From: Bacillota bacterium
GTDB lineage: Bacteria > Bacillota > Dethiobacteria > DTU022
Direction: 5' to 3'
DNA: 49,740 nucleotides
Assembly (NCBI GenBank): GCA_018400435.1
Contig: JAGYMW010000004.1
Coordinates: 1-49,740, forward strand
Position numbers and translations under genes: made by a program. Positions 26,408 to 36,364 of the stretch are shown here, piece by piece. The notes under the pieces are model-generated. The model did no database searches, was not told the origin of the DNA, and worked only from the letters and a program-made list of their open reading frames with translations. Position 1 is the stretch's first letter. Each line of letters opens with the position of its first letter.

Positions 26408-27099
26408 AATTTGCGGTCCTGGTTTTTCCCGGTTCAAACTGCGATCTAGACGCCTATCACCTGGTGCAGGACGTTTTGAATCATGAAGCACATTATGTTC
26501 GTTATGATCAGATGACCCTGGGCCGCTGTGATGCAGTCATCCTGCCCGGCGGTTTTTCTTACGGAGATTACCTGCGTTCTGGCGCTATTGCCCGTTTCAG
26601 CCCGATTATGGAGGCAGTGCAGGAGTTTGCTGAACAGGGAGGTCTGGTTTTCGGAATATGCAACGGTTTCCAGGTGCTGACCGAAGCCGGTATGCTCCCC
26701 GGCGCACTTTACCGTAATCAGAATCTCCAGTTTCGCTGCCGCCAGGTTTTCCTGCGAATTGAAAACGACGATACACCCTACACTGGCAGTGCGGCAAGAG
26801 GAGATGTTCTGAAAATCCCCGTGGCCCACGGAGACGGGTGTTACTATGCGCCGCCGGATGTGCTGGATAAGCTGGATGAAAACAGGCAGATAATTTTTCG
26901 CTACAGCAATGCAAAAGGCGAAATTACGGAAGAGGCCAATCCAAATGGTTCACTGGACAACATTGCGGGTGTTTGCAACAAGCGGGGAAATGTAGCCGGA
27001 ATGATGCCTCACCCGGAAAGGGCCGGTGAAGCCGTCCTTGGTTCGGAAGACGGCCTGGTTATATTTAAATCAATTTGCCACTACATGGAGCAGTTTTGA
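26404..27099 (+). CDS. purQ: FGAM synthetase glutaminase subunit PurQ
   Basis: 231 residues. A class I glutamine amidotransferase that passes ammonia to PurL. The triad is visible: Cys in [11 protein letters not shown] (about residue 86) and His/Glu in [11 protein letters not shown] near the C-terminus. [12 protein letters not shown] at the N-terminus and [15 protein letters not shown] are PurQ signatures. Its ATG overlaps the purS stop, and purL follows after 21 bp, as expected for a PurSQL complex. Confidence 0.97.
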   Translation: MKFAVLVFPGSNCDLDAYHLVQDVLNHEAHYVRYDQMTLGRCDAVILPGGFSYGDYLRSGAIARFSPIMEAVQEFAEQGGLVFGICNGFQVLTEAGMLPGALYRNQNLQFRCRQVFLRIENDDTPYTGSAARGDVLKIPVAHGDGCYYAPPDVLDKLDENRQIIFRYSNAKGEITEEANPNGSLDNIAGVCNKRGNVAGMMPHPERAGEAVLGSEDGLVIFKSICHYMEQF

Positions 27100-27120
27100 G
27101 ACGGAGGAGAGTAACTAGTA

Positions 27121-29316
27121 TTGAACGACAAAATATGGCGCAGCCTGGGTCTGACCGATGACGAGTACGCGCTGATCAAAAAACAGATGGGGCGCGAACC
27201 CAATAATGTTGAACTTAACATGTACAGTGTAATGTGGTCTGAGCACTGCAGCTACAAACATTCACGATCTATGCTGAAAATATTTCCCACTTCCGGTGCG
27301 CGGATTATCCAGGGCCCCGGCGAAAATGCCGGAGTGGTTGACATTGGAAAAGGATGGGCAGCGGTATTCAAGATCGAGAGCCATAATCATCCTTCGGCGG
27401 TTGAGCCTTATCAGGGTGCGGCAACCGGGGTGGGCGGAATCCTGAGGGATATCTTTACCATGGGAGCCCAACCAGTTGCTTTTTTGAATTCGCTGCGCTT
27501 TGGACCGCTTGACAACGATAGGACCTGCTATATTTTTGATGGCGTGGTTGCCGGTATCGGGGGTTATGGAAACTGTGTCGGCATTCCTACCGTTGGCGGA
27601 GAGGTTTATTTTGAACAGTGCTATCGCGGCAATCCGCTGGTTAATGTAATGTGTGTAGGTGTTATGCCCCTGGAAAAGTTGACCCTTGGAAGGGCAGACG
27701 CTCCTGGCAACCTGGTTATCCTGGTCGGTGCTCTAACTGGAAGAGATGGCATACACGGTGTAACATTTGCTTCGGAAGAGCTTTCGAATGCTTCTGAAGA
27801 AAGAAGGCCGGCTGTTCAGGTAGGTGATCCATTCCTGGGCAAGCTGCTTCTTGAAGCAACCCTGGAAGCAATTGAAGAGAAAGCAGTGGTTGGAGTGCAG
27901 GATTTGGGCGGGGCCGGATTAACCTGTGCATTAACGGAAACAGCTTCCCGCGCCGGGACTGGTATGGAGATTGATCTGGACCGGGTACCCCTGCGAGAAG
28001 CGGAAATGGAAGATTATGAAATTCTTACTTCAGAATCGCAGGAAAGGATGCTGCTAATTGTTGAACCGAACCGGAAGGAAGAAGTAAAAAATATATTCAG
28101 TCGCTGGGAACTGGAAATGGCGGTTCTGGGACGGGTTACCGATGACGGCCTTGTAACAGTTTACCATAGAGGTAAAAAGGTAGTTTCCGTTCCCGCCTGG
28201 AGTGTGGCCGGAGGAAGTCCAGAATATGCTGAGGATTATGCGGCAAATGGCGGTACTTCTGTTTGCCAGAAAGTAAATAAGCCCGTTACCGGGATCGAAA
28301 ATTGCGGAGAGGTTTTGCTCAAGTTGCTTGCCGACCCGGACATTGCTTCCAAGGAATGGATCTGGCAGCGCTATGATTATCAGGTGCGCACGTCAACTGT
28401 GCAGGGACCGGGAGGCGATGCGGCAGTAATCAAGATTCGTCAAACGGGGCAGGCGCTGGCTATGACCGTTGACGGAAACAGTCGTTATTGCCACCTCGAT
28501 CCATCAGCCGGCGGCAAGATGGCGGTAATGGAAGCGACCCGTAATCTTAGCTGTGTGGGAGCGGAACCTGTTGGCATTACGGATTGCCTTAATTTTGGCA
28601 ATCCCGAGAAAGAGGAAATTTACAGCCAGTTCAGAGCAGCGGTTGAAGGAATGGCCGAAGCCTGCAGGGTCCTGGAAACCCCGGTGGTAGGTGGCAATGT
28701 CAGTTTTTATAACGAGGTTGACGGACAGGCTATTTATCCTACACCGGTAGTCGGAGCAGTGGGATTACTGGACAGATATGAACAGCAGGGAACAGCGGAT
28801 TTCAAAAAGACAGGAGACTGGATTTGTCTGCTGGGATCGCCGGCAGTATCCCTTGGAGGCAGCCAGCTGCAGAAGAGCTGCGGCGGAGAATTGGGTGGTC
28901 TCTTGCCCCCTGTTAACCTGGAACTGGAAAAAAGATTGCAATCTCTGGTTCGCTGTTTGGTACGCAGCAGGCTGGTTTCTTCAGCCCATGATTTGGCGGA
29001 AGGCGGTCTGGCAGTGGCCCTGGCGGAAAGCTGCCTGCCAAATAATATTGGCGCTGCTGTGGAAGTTACCGGACAGCCGGATAAAATAAGTGCCTTATTC
29101 GGTGAAGGGCCGTCCAGGGTTTTAATATCGATGGGCGGAGAAAACCTAAAAAATCTGAAAGTCGAGGCTGAAAAAGCGGGAGTTCCGCTTACCATACTGG
29201 GAAAAACAGGGGGCAATGTTTTGCTGATACGCTCGGGCGATGATATAATATTAAAATTGGAGATTGGCAGTTTGCGGTCCGCGTACGAGGAGGTTTTTTC
29301 ATGCCTGATGAAGTGA
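27121..29316 (+). CDS. purL: FGAM synthetase subunit II (small-type PurL)
   Basis: 731 residues, the length of small PurL proteins that work with PurS and PurQ. It converts FGAR to FGAM with ATP and glutamine-derived ammonia. The TTG start at 27121 lies about 11 bases after GGAGGAGA. Signatures are [16 protein letters not shown] (about residues 35-50), [21 protein letters not shown] and the second-half DCLNFGNPE. The 3' end overlaps purF by 16 bases. Bases 27646-27724 (residues about 176-201) are present again as a damaged copy at 30777-30854. Confidence 0.97.
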   Translation: MNDKIWRSLGLTDDEYALIKKQMGREPNNVELNMYSVMWSEHCSYKHSRSMLKIFPTSGARIIQGPGENAGVVDIGKGWAAVFKIESHNHPSAVEPYQGAATGVGGILRDIFTMGAQPVAFLNSLRFGPLDNDRTCYIFDGVVAGIGGYGNCVGIPTVGGEVYFEQCYRGNPLVNVMCVGVMPLEKLTLGRADAPGNLVILVGALTGRDGIHGVTFASEELSNASEERRPAVQVGDPFLGKLLLEATLEAIEEKAVVGVQDLGGAGLTCALTETASRAGTGMEIDLDRVPLREAEMEDYEILTSESQERMLLIVEPNRKEEVKNIFSRWELEMAVLGRVTDDGLVTVYHRGKKVVSVPAWSVAGGSPEYAEDYAANGGTSVCQKVNKPVTGIENCGEVLLKLLADPDIASKEWIWQRYDYQVRTSTVQGPGGDAAVIKIRQTGQALAMTVDGNSRYCHLDPSAGGKMAVMEATRNLSCVGAEPVGITDCLNFGNPEKEEIYSQFRAAVEGMAEACRVLETPVVGGNVSFYNEVDGQAIYPTPVVGAVGLLDRYEQQGTADFKKTGDWICLLGSPAVSLGGSQLQKSCGGELGGLLPPVNLELEKRLQSLVRCLVRSRLVSSAHDLAEGGLAVALAESCLPNNIGAAVEVTGQPDKISALFGEGPSRVLISMGGENLKNLKVEAEKAGVPLTILGKTGGNVLLIRSGDDIILKLEIGSLRSAYEEVFSCLMK

Positions 29317-30704
29317 TTTCAAACCGTTGCCGGAATTTGCACGAAGCCTGTGGAGTATGCGGCGGCTATGCTGAAGATCAACCACTGGCTTTTTTGACCT
29401 GTTTTGCCCTCTATGCTTTGCAACACCGGGGGCAGGAGAGCGCCGGCATCGCTGCCGGGCCGGGTGACGGTCGCAAGATGTTGCTAAAAAGAGGACTGGG
29501 ACTGGTTTCAGAAGTATTTCCAGTAAGCGCCGACCTGAAAGGTATAGTATGTAAACTGGCGGTAGGTCATGTCCGTTATCCCTACGGAAGCGAAGGTAGC
29601 AGCAGTCTCGAGAACACACAGCCTCTTAAACTGCGCTATCGACACGGTGAGCTGGTCATTGCCCACAATGGCCATCTCCTTAATTCAGCCGGCCTGCGTG
29701 AAGAACTTGAACGTCAGGGAGCTATATTCCAAACTGATACGGACAGCGAACTTCTTGCTCACATGATAGCCCGGCAGGGAAGCAGCTCTCTGGAGGAATC
29801 TCTGGCTGCAGTGATCCCACGTCTCAAGGGAGCCTTTGCCTTTGTAATCAGCGACGGGAACCGGGTCATAGGCCTGCGAGATGGTTTCGGATTCCGTCCT
29901 CTCTCAGTCGCTTCCCTTGAAGGAAATGGCTATTTCCTTGCTTCCGAAACATGTGCTTTTGATACTATTGGCGCTTCTTTCATCCGCGATGTAGAACCGG
30001 GCGAAATGGTGATCCTTGATGAAAATGGCTTGCATAGCAGGCAGATCATTGAAAATAGCTATCCCAACCTCTGTATTTTTGAATATATCTACTTTGCCCG
30101 GCCTGACAGCAATCTATTGGGCAAAAATGTGCACCTGGTGCGCAAGGAACTGGGCAGGAGACTGGCCCGCGAACATCCAGTTGAGGCTGATATTGTTTCT
30201 GGAGTGCCCGATTCAAGCATCGCCGCTGCTTCAGGTTTTGCCGAAGAAGCAGGTTTGCCCTACGAAATGGCCCTGGTCAAAAACCGTTATATCGGCCGCA
30301 CCTTTATCAAGCCTACCCAGAAAATGCGTGAAGAAGGGGTGGACCTGAAGCTGAATGCAGTGAAGAAAATCGTCGAAGGGAAAAGGGTGGTCCTGGTAGA
30401 TGATTCCATTGTCCGCGGGACAACCAGTATTAAGCTGATCAAAATAATGCGTCGTGCTGGAGCAAAAGAAGTGCACCTGCGGATCAGCTCACCGCCCCTG
30501 ATCGGTTCCTGTTACTACGGTATTGATACACCCGATCCGCATGAGCTTATTGCCTACCAGCGCGATGTGATGGAAATACCAAAACTGATCGGAGCCGATT
30601 CAATTGGCTACCTGAATCTTGAGGAAGTGGTTGCCGCTATTGGACTACCGGCCAGTAATTTTTGCCGGGCCTGTTTTACCGGTGACTATCCACAGAAGGC
30701 TTAG
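29301..30704 (+). CDS. purF: Amidophosphoribosyltransferase
   Basis: 467 residues. It makes phosphoribosylamine from PRPP and glutamine and releases PPi. An N-terminal propeptide ends before Cys17 in ACGVCGG, the nucleophile of the glutaminase domain, followed by [11 protein letters not shown]. The PRPP loop [14 protein letters not shown] lies near 363-376. Cysteines in [24 protein letters not shown] and FCRAC match the four that bind a 4Fe-4S cluster in the Bacillus-type enzyme. GAGGAGG precedes the ATG inside the end of purL. Confidence 0.97.
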   Translation: MPDEVISNRCRNLHEACGVCGGYAEDQPLAFLTCFALYALQHRGQESAGIAAGPGDGRKMLLKRGLGLVSEVFPVSADLKGIVCKLAVGHVRYPYGSEGSSSLENTQPLKLRYRHGELVIAHNGHLLNSAGLREELERQGAIFQTDTDSELLAHMIARQGSSSLEESLAAVIPRLKGAFAFVISDGNRVIGLRDGFGFRPLSVASLEGNGYFLASETCAFDTIGASFIRDVEPGEMVILDENGLHSRQIIENSYPNLCIFEYIYFARPDSNLLGKNVHLVRKELGRRLAREHPVEADIVSGVPDSSIAAASGFAEEAGLPYEMALVKNRYIGRTFIKPTQKMREEGVDLKLNAVKKIVEGKRVVLVDDSIVRGTTSIKLIKIMRRAGAKEVHLRISSPPLIGSCYYGIDTPDPHELIAYQRDVMEIPKLIGADSIGYLNLEEVVAAIGLPASNFCRACFTGDYPQKA

Positions 30705-31039
30705 AAAGAGAGATATGATTAAAACGATCATATTACCGCGGGCAAAAATCAAAGAGATAAAAACCTGGTAAGAAGAGTAATGTGTGTAGGGGTTATGACC
30801 CTGGAAAATTGACCCTAGGAGGGGCAGACGTTCCTGGCAACATGGTTATCCTGGGGGGGAAGACAGGGACCTTTTGAAAAAGCTGAAAAGTCTTTGCCGG
30901 CGGATTTAAAAAAGAGCAAATCAGTAAAGGTCAGTAAATAAATAAAGATGCTTGTCTGAAGAAAAGGCTGAACGGTTAATTGACTGCGTTTTAACCCCAG
31001 CCAAAGCAGAACAAGCAAAAACGACAGGAGGAAAAAATA
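30705..31039. other. Gap between purF and hppA
   Basis: No intact gene is seen in these 335 bases. ATATGAT and ATCATAT form an inverted repeat near 30713-30733 without a T-run. A damaged piece of purL follows (30777-30854). The rest is A-rich, with GGAGG seven bases before the hppA ATG. I see no convincing promoter. Confidence 0.7.
30777..30854 (+). pseudogene. Fragment of purL (degenerate duplication)
   Basis: These 78 bases match purL 27646-27724 (residues about 176-201) with about six substitutions and one missing base. Both copies share GTAATGTGTGTAGG, GGGCAGACG, TCCTGGCAAC and TGGTTATCCTGG. The missing base creates an early stop, so the copy is not coding. It stands 73 bases after purF and 185 before hppA, in the same orientation as the parent gene about 3.1 kb upstream. 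Confidence 0.85.
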
Positions 31040-33019
31040 ATGGAATCAATGCTTTATGCTGTACCGATTTGTGCCCTGGCGGCCCTTGTTTTTGCAATAA
31101 TTCTCTGGTCCAAACTTCGCCAGGCCGATCCGGGCAGCGATAAAATGAAGGAGATCGCCGGCGCTATTCACGAAGGAGCAATGGCTTTTCTTAAGCGTGA
31201 ATACACTTACCTGGCGATCTTTGTGGTTGTTCTGACAATTGTCCTGGCCCTGGCCATTGACATCCTCACCGCAGTCAGTTTTGTAGTGGGAGCAGTTTTC
31301 TCGGCTACCGCAGGTTATATTGGCATGACCGTGGCCACAAGTGCCAATGTGCGAACTGCCCATGCTGCCCGTTCGGGAATCAATCCTGCCCTGACTATTG
31401 CTTTCTCAAGCGGGACGATCATGGGAATGATGGTAGCCGGGCTGGGCCTGTTTGGACTGGGTGTGCTTTACCTGTTAATCCGCGAACCAGCCATTATTAA
31501 CGGTTATGCCCTTGGAGCGAGCTCAATTGCCCTATTTGCCAGGGTGGGAGGCGGTATCTATACCAAGGCTGCCGATGTGGGCGCTGACCTGGTAGGCAAG
31601 GTGGAAGCGGGCATACCGGAAGACGATCCGCGCAACGCCGGTGTAATAGCCGATAATGTGGGTGACAATGTCGGCGATGTTGCTGGAATGGGAGCTGACC
31701 TTTTTGAATCGTATGTTGGTTCTATGATCGCCACTATGACTCTGGGTGTAGTCATCTACGGTTTCGGTGGTACACTGCTGCCATTGCTGGTGGCCTCGGT
31801 AGGAGTGCTTGCTTCAATTTTTGCTTCCTTTTTCGTGCGGGCTAAAGAAGGGGCCCGACTGGGAGCAGTTCTCGATCGGGGTATATGGATCAGTGCCCTG
31901 GTAGTAGTAATAGTATCTTACTTTCTGGTCAGTTACTTTGTCGGTGAAGGAGTTTTCCCTGATTTCGGATCATTTTATGCTGTGGTTGCCGGTTTGCTGG
32001 CCGGGGTAATCATCGGCAGGATTACCGAATACTATACTTCAGATCATTTCAAACCGGTGCAAGATATCGCCCGGGCTTCAACTACCGGCCCGGCAACCAA
32101 TATTATCAGCGGACTGGCCGTGGGGATGAAGAGCACGGTTTACCCTGTGCTTACCATTGTTGCAGCTATCCTGGTATCGTATCATTTTGCCGGTATTTAC
32201 GGCATCGCCATATCGGCGGTAGGGATGCTTTCCACGGTTGGTATGACTGTCGCTGTTGATGCTTACGGCCCGGTGGCTGATAATGCCGGAGGCATTGCGG
32301 AGATGGCGGAGCTGGAAAAAGATGTGCGCAAAATTACCGACCAACTCGACTCTCTGGGCAACACCACAGCGGCCATTGGCAAGGGTTTTGCCATCGGTTC
32401 GGCGGCGCTGACAGCCCTGGCTCTATTTACCGCTTATGCCCAGGTTGCCGAGCTGAGCGTAATTAATATCATCAGTGCCAAGGTGATAGCCGGGTTAATG
32501 ATCGGCGGCATGCTTACATATTTCTTTACTTCACGGACCATGGAAGCGGTGGGCAATGCCGCCTTTTCCCTGATCGAAGAAATCCGCCGCCAGTTCAAGG
32601 AAATTCCAGGGCTGATGGAAGGTAAAACTCGTCCGGAATATGCCAGATGCGTAGACATCAGCACCAGCGCGGCCCTCAGGGAAATGGTTATTCCGGGTCT
32701 GATGGCCGTGGTCGCACCACTGGCTGTTGGTTTAATCCCATTCCTCGGCCGGGAAGCTCTTGGTGGATTGTTGGCCGGTGCCCTGGTGACAGGTGTGCTG
32801 CAGGCTATTAACATGGCTAATGCCGGAGGAGCCTGGGACAATGCCAAGAAATTTATTGAGGCTGGGAACCTGGGAGGAAAGGGAAGTGATGCGCACAAGG
32901 CAGCGGTGGTCGGCGATACGGTAGGTGACCCCTTCAAGGATACGGCGGGGCCGTCCCTTAATATTCTGATCAAGCTGATGAGTATAGTGGCTCTTGTTTT
33001 TGCGCCGCTGTTTTTCTAG
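31040..33019 (+). CDS. hppA: Membrane-bound ion-pumping pyrophosphatase, K+-dependent type
   Basis: 659 residues with about 15-16 membrane helices. It hydrolyses PPi to pump H+ or Na+. The substrate site includes [21 protein letters not shown] and [16 protein letters not shown] (near 207-222), and the C-terminal [24 protein letters not shown] has Ala-Ala where K+-independent enzymes have Lys, indicating the K+-stimulated subgroup, which includes both H+ and Na+ pumps. It interrupts the pur operon between purF and purM and carries its own terminator. PurF releases PPi, so a functional tie is possible. Confidence 0.95.
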   Translation: MESMLYAVPICALAALVFAIILWSKLRQADPGSDKMKEIAGAIHEGAMAFLKREYTYLAIFVVVLTIVLALAIDILTAVSFVVGAVFSATAGYIGMTVATSANVRTAHAARSGINPALTIAFSSGTIMGMMVAGLGLFGLGVLYLLIREPAIINGYALGASSIALFARVGGGIYTKAADVGADLVGKVEAGIPEDDPRNAGVIADNVGDNVGDVAGMGADLFESYVGSMIATMTLGVVIYGFGGTLLPLLVASVGVLASIFASFFVRAKEGARLGAVLDRGIWISALVVVIVSYFLVSYFVGEGVFPDFGSFYAVVAGLLAGVIIGRITEYYTSDHFKPVQDIARASTTGPATNIISGLAVGMKSTVYPVLTIVAAILVSYHFAGIYGIAISAVGMLSTVGMTVAVDAYGPVADNAGGIAEMAELEKDVRKITDQLDSLGNTTAAIGKGFAIGSAALTALALFTAYAQVAELSVINIISAKVIAGLMIGGMLTYFFTSRTMEAVGNAAFSLIEEIRRQFKEIPGLMEGKTRPEYARCVDISTSAALREMVIPGLMAVVAPLAVGLIPFLGREALGGLLAGALVTGVLQAINMANAGGAWDNAKKFIEAGNLGGKGSDAHKAAVVGDTVGDPFKDTAGPSLNILIKLMSIVALVFAPLFF

Positions 33020-33028
33020 GCGAAATTA

Positions 33029-33057
33029 AAAGCCCGGCTTAAAGCCGGGCTTTCTTT
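33029..33057 (+). terminator. Intrinsic terminator after hppA
   Basis: AAAGCCCGGCT and AGCCGGGCTTT form an 11-bp stem around TAA, followed by CTTTC. It lies 9 bases after the hppA stop and only 16 bases before the purM start, so purM-N-H-D must rely on read-through or a promoter overlapping this region. Confidence 0.85.
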
Positions 33058-33072
33058 CAAGATGGGAGTGGT

Positions 33073-34116
33073 TTGGCATTGGTTGAAGAAATGAATTACC
33101 GGCAGGCCGGAGTTAATATCGACGCCGGTGAAGAAGCAGTGGAGAGGATAAAAGGAATGGCCCGCTCCACTTTTCGGCCGGAAGTTCTGCAGGACATTGG
33201 TGGTTTCGGCGGGCTCTTTGCTCCCGACATCGGAGCATTGAAAGAACCGGTTCTTGTTTCAGGCTGTGACGGTGTGGGCACCAAGCTGAAAGTAGCTTTC
33301 TCTGCTGGACGGCACGATACGGTAGGAATAGACTGTGTAGCAATGTGCGTCAATGATATCCTGGTGCAGGGAGCAGAACCACTGTTCCTGCTCGACTATC
33401 TTGCTGTGGGACAGCTGAAACCATCACAGGTTGAGGAGATAGTCAGCGGGGTGGCAGAAGGTTGCCGCCAGGCTGGATGTGCCCTGCTGGGGGGTGAAAT
33501 GGCCGAGATGCCCGGATTCTACCCACCCGGCGAATATGATCTGGCCGGTTTTGCCGTCGGTATGGTCGACAGGGAAAAAATAATTGACGGAAAAACCATC
33601 GCTGCGGGCGATATCTTAATGGGCCTTGTTTCCAGTGGGTTGCACAGCAACGGTTATTCGCTGGCCCGAAAAGTGCTGCTGGAGCAAAATAAACTGAACC
33701 TTGAGGAGCAGAATCAAGATCTCGGTAAAACACTGGCTGAAGAGCTGCTGCAGCCGACAATGATCTATGCCCGGCCTGTCCTGGAAGCACTCAAACGCTT
33801 CTCAATACGCGGTATGGCTCACATCACAGGAGGAGGTTTGCCCGGAAACCTGTCTCGCATACTGTCTCCCGGATTGAAAGCAGTAATAAAAGAGGGAACC
33901 TGGCCAGTCCCGGCAATTTTTAACCTGATTAAAGAACTGGGACCTGTAAAGCGGGAAGAGATGTTCCGCGTTTTCAACATGGGTATCGGTTTTGTCCTGG
34001 TAGTATCGGAAAGTGAAGCGCATCCCCTGGAAGAATATTTTAGAAGTCAGGGAGTCGCAGCATTTGTCATCGGAAAAGTCGAAAAAGGAACTGGTAAGTT
34101 TGCACTGACAGGATAA
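33073..34116 (+). CDS. purM: Phosphoribosylformylglycinamidine cyclo-ligase (AIR synthetase)
   Basis: 347 residues. It closes FGAM to AIR with ATP. TTG 33073 follows GGGAG at 5 bases; TTG 33079 and ATG 33091 are alternatives. Signatures are YRQAGVNIDAGEEAVERIK, GGFGGLFAPD, VSGCDGVGTKLKVAF, LLGGEMAEMPGFY and HITGGGLPGNLSRIL. Its start sits immediately after the hppA terminator. The next gene, purN, begins 90 bp later, with an apparently unused GGAGGAGG in between. Confidence 0.96.
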   Translation: MALVEEMNYRQAGVNIDAGEEAVERIKGMARSTFRPEVLQDIGGFGGLFAPDIGALKEPVLVSGCDGVGTKLKVAFSAGRHDTVGIDCVAMCVNDILVQGAEPLFLLDYLAVGQLKPSQVEEIVSGVAEGCRQAGCALLGGEMAEMPGFYPPGEYDLAGFAVGMVDREKIIDGKTIAAGDILMGLVSSGLHSNGYSLARKVLLEQNKLNLEEQNQDLGKTLAEELLQPTMIYARPVLEALKRFSIRGMAHITGGGLPGNLSRILSPGLKAVIKEGTWPVPAIFNLIKELGPVKREEMFRVFNMGIGFVLVVSESEAHPLEEYFRSQGVAAFVIGKVEKGTGKFALTG

Positions 34117-34206
34117 AATGGGAAATCCGACTAAAAACAGCGGAGGAGGTATCTAGCCTGGAGCATAGAATATGAAAAAATAACAATTGCCATAAGGAGC
34201 TGCTCA

Positions 34207-34812
34207 ATGAAAAATATTGCTGTCCTGGTTTCAGGTGAAGGGACAAACCTCGAAGCAATCCTGGAAGCCGTGGACGAAAAAGAAATTACCGGAAAAGTGG
34301 TCATGGTGATCAGTGATCAGGCAAAAGCGCATGCCCTGGAAAGGGCGAAAAATCACGGTGTTAAGGCACAGTTTGTTGATCCCCGGTTCTATGAAAGCCG
34401 AAAGGAATACGATCGGGCTTTGGTAAAGCTGCTGAAAAATGAAGCGGTTGATCTGGTAGTCCTGGCCGGATTTATGCGCTTGCTTTCGCCGCTGTTTATC
34501 GATGCTTTTCCTTTGCGGATCATGAATATTCATCCATCTCTGTTGCCCTCTTTCAAGGGTCTGGATGGGATTGGGCAGGCCTGCCGGTATGGTGTTAAAG
34601 TGACTGGATGTACTGTTCATTTCGTTGAAGAAGGACTTGACAGCGGACCGATTATTCTGCAGGAAGCAGTGCCGGTTATTCAGCGCGATACAGTGGAAAC
34701 CCTGCATCAGCGTATCCATGCTGCCGAACACAGAATATACGCGACGGCAATAGATCTTTTCTGCCGCGACATGTTGAAAGTAGAAGGAAGAAGGTGCCTC
34801 ATTATTGACTGA
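34207..34812 (+). CDS. purN: GAR transformylase (folate-dependent)
   Basis: 201 residues. It formylates GAR with 10-formyl-tetrahydrofolate. The N-terminus has VLVSGEGTNLEAIL. The catalytic Asn and His lie in MNIHPSLLPSFKG, and the catalytic Asp in EGLDSGPIILQ. ATAAGGAG precedes the ATG. The stop overlaps purH by 8 bases, so the two are translationally linked. Confidence 0.96.
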   Translation: MKNIAVLVSGEGTNLEAILEAVDEKEITGKVVMVISDQAKAHALERAKNHGVKAQFVDPRFYESRKEYDRALVKLLKNEAVDLVVLAGFMRLLSPLFIDAFPLRIMNIHPSLLPSFKGLDGIGQACRYGVKVTGCTVHFVEEGLDSGPIILQEAVPVIQRDTVETLHQRIHAAEHRIYATAIDLFCRDMLKVEGRRCLIID

Positions 34813-36343
34813 ACGAAAAAGAGCAATACTCAGTGTATCGGATAAAAGAAAAATATATGAGCTGGCCCGGGAGCTTTCAGAACTGGGTTATGAAATAGTT
34901 TCAACCGGCGGAACAGCGAAAACGATCCGTGAAGGAGGGGTAAAAGTAACTGAAGCTTCAGAAGTAACCGGCTTTCCAGAAATACTCGGCGGGAGAGTCA
35001 AAACGTTGCACCCCTATATTCACGGTGGTATCCTGGCCCGTTCAAATCAAGCGAAAGAATTGAAAGAACATGGTATTGTTCCCATCGACCTGGTTGTGGT
35101 CAATTTATACCCCTTTATTCAGACAGTGGCCAGGGAAGGAGTGACCCCGGAGGAAGCGATTGAAAATATAGATATAGGCGGCCCTTCTATGATCAGGGCG
35201 GCTGCAAAGAACCATGAAAGGGTTGCCGTCCTGGTTAATCCAGACCGTTACGAAGAAACGGTAGCGGAAATTAAGAAAAACGGCTGGATCAGCAAAGAAA
35301 CAAGAGTTCGCCTGGCCGGAGAAGCTTTTGCCCATACCGCTGAATATGATGCAGCGATTGCTGCATATTTCGAAGGTCTGCAAAATAGGGGAAAACAAGA
35401 CTATCCAGATAACATGTTACTTTCACTGAGTAAAGTTCAGGATCTGCGATACGGTGAAAATCCGCAGCAGAAAGCGGCATTCTACCAAAGTCATGGTGAA
35501 GCAACAGGATTGGCGGCCATGCAAAAGATTCAGGGTAAAGAACTTTCCTTTAACAACTTGAATGATTTGAACGCAGCACGGGAGCTGGTTCTGGAATTCA
35601 CTAAACCTACTGCAGTGGCTGTTAAACATGCCAATCCATGCGGGGTCGGTTCGGCCGAAACCCTGGTCGAAGCTTATCAGCTGGCGTACGAAGGTGATCC
35701 AGTCTCCATTTTCGGCGGAGTACTGGCTTTGAACCGCCCGGTAGACGCTGATACAGCGCGGGAAATGATAAAAATATTTATCGAGGTAATTGCCGCCCCG
35801 GCTTTCAGCAAAGAGGCCCTGGAGATTCTGGCGGTAAAAAAAGATATTCGACTGCTGGAAATGGATCTAAAAAATGATCGAGGAGGAGAAGGGGACCTTA
35901 AAAAAGTGGCCGGTGGAGTGCTGGTGCAGACAGTTGATCGGGAACCGGTGGATGTTAAAAGGGGTAAGGTCGTTACAAAGCGGACTCCAACTGCGGAAGA
36001 GTGGGAGGCTCTTAATTTTGCCCAGACTGTGGTCAAACATGTTCGTTCCAATGCCATTGTCCTGGCCGGAAGGGGGCGCACCTTCGGTATCGGGGCGGGC
36101 CAGACCAGCCGTATCGGAGCGTCGAGAATTGCTCTGGAACAGGCCGGCGAAAAGGCAAAAGGGGCTGTTCTCGGTTCAGACGCCTTTTTCCCTTTTCCCG
36201 ATACGGTGGAGACGGCAGCCGGTGCCGGGGTGACGGCAATTGTTCAGCCCGGTGGATCGCTTAAAGACGCAGATTCCATTGCTCTGTGCGAAAGGCTGGG
36301 CCTGGCAATGGTCTTTACAGGGAGGCGCCATTTTAAACATTAA
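34805..36343 (+). CDS. purH: Bifunctional AICAR transformylase / IMP cyclohydrolase
   Basis: 512 residues, full length. The N-terminal IMP cyclohydrolase domain (1-200) has SVSDKR, VSTGGTAKTIREGG and GGRVKTLHP. The C-terminal transformylase domain has LRYGENPQQKAAFY, KHANPCGVG with the catalytic Lys-His, and FFPFPDTVE. It performs the last two steps to IMP. The TTG start at 34805 lies inside the end of purN, with GGAAGAAGG upstream. purD follows after 21 bp. Confidence 0.97.
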   Translation: MTERKRAILSVSDKRKIYELARELSELGYEIVSTGGTAKTIREGGVKVTEASEVTGFPEILGGRVKTLHPYIHGGILARSNQAKELKEHGIVPIDLVVVNLYPFIQTVAREGVTPEEAIENIDIGGPSMIRAAAKNHERVAVLVNPDRYEETVAEIKKNGWISKETRVRLAGEAFAHTAEYDAAIAAYFEGLQNRGKQDYPDNMLLSLSKVQDLRYGENPQQKAAFYQSHGEATGLAAMQKIQGKELSFNNLNDLNAARELVLEFTKPTAVAVKHANPCGVGSAETLVEAYQLAYEGDPVSIFGGVLALNRPVDADTAREMIKIFIEVIAAPAFSKEALEILAVKKDIRLLEMDLKNDRGGEGDLKKVAGGVLVQTVDREPVDVKRGKVVTKRTPTAEEWEALNFAQTVVKHVRSNAIVLAGRGRTFGIGAGQTSRIGASRIALEQAGEKAKGAVLGSDAFFPFPDTVETAAGAGVTAIVQPGGSLKDADSIALCERLGLAMVFTGRRHFKH

Positions 36344-36364
36344 GGGTAGAGGAGAGAATGCTGC

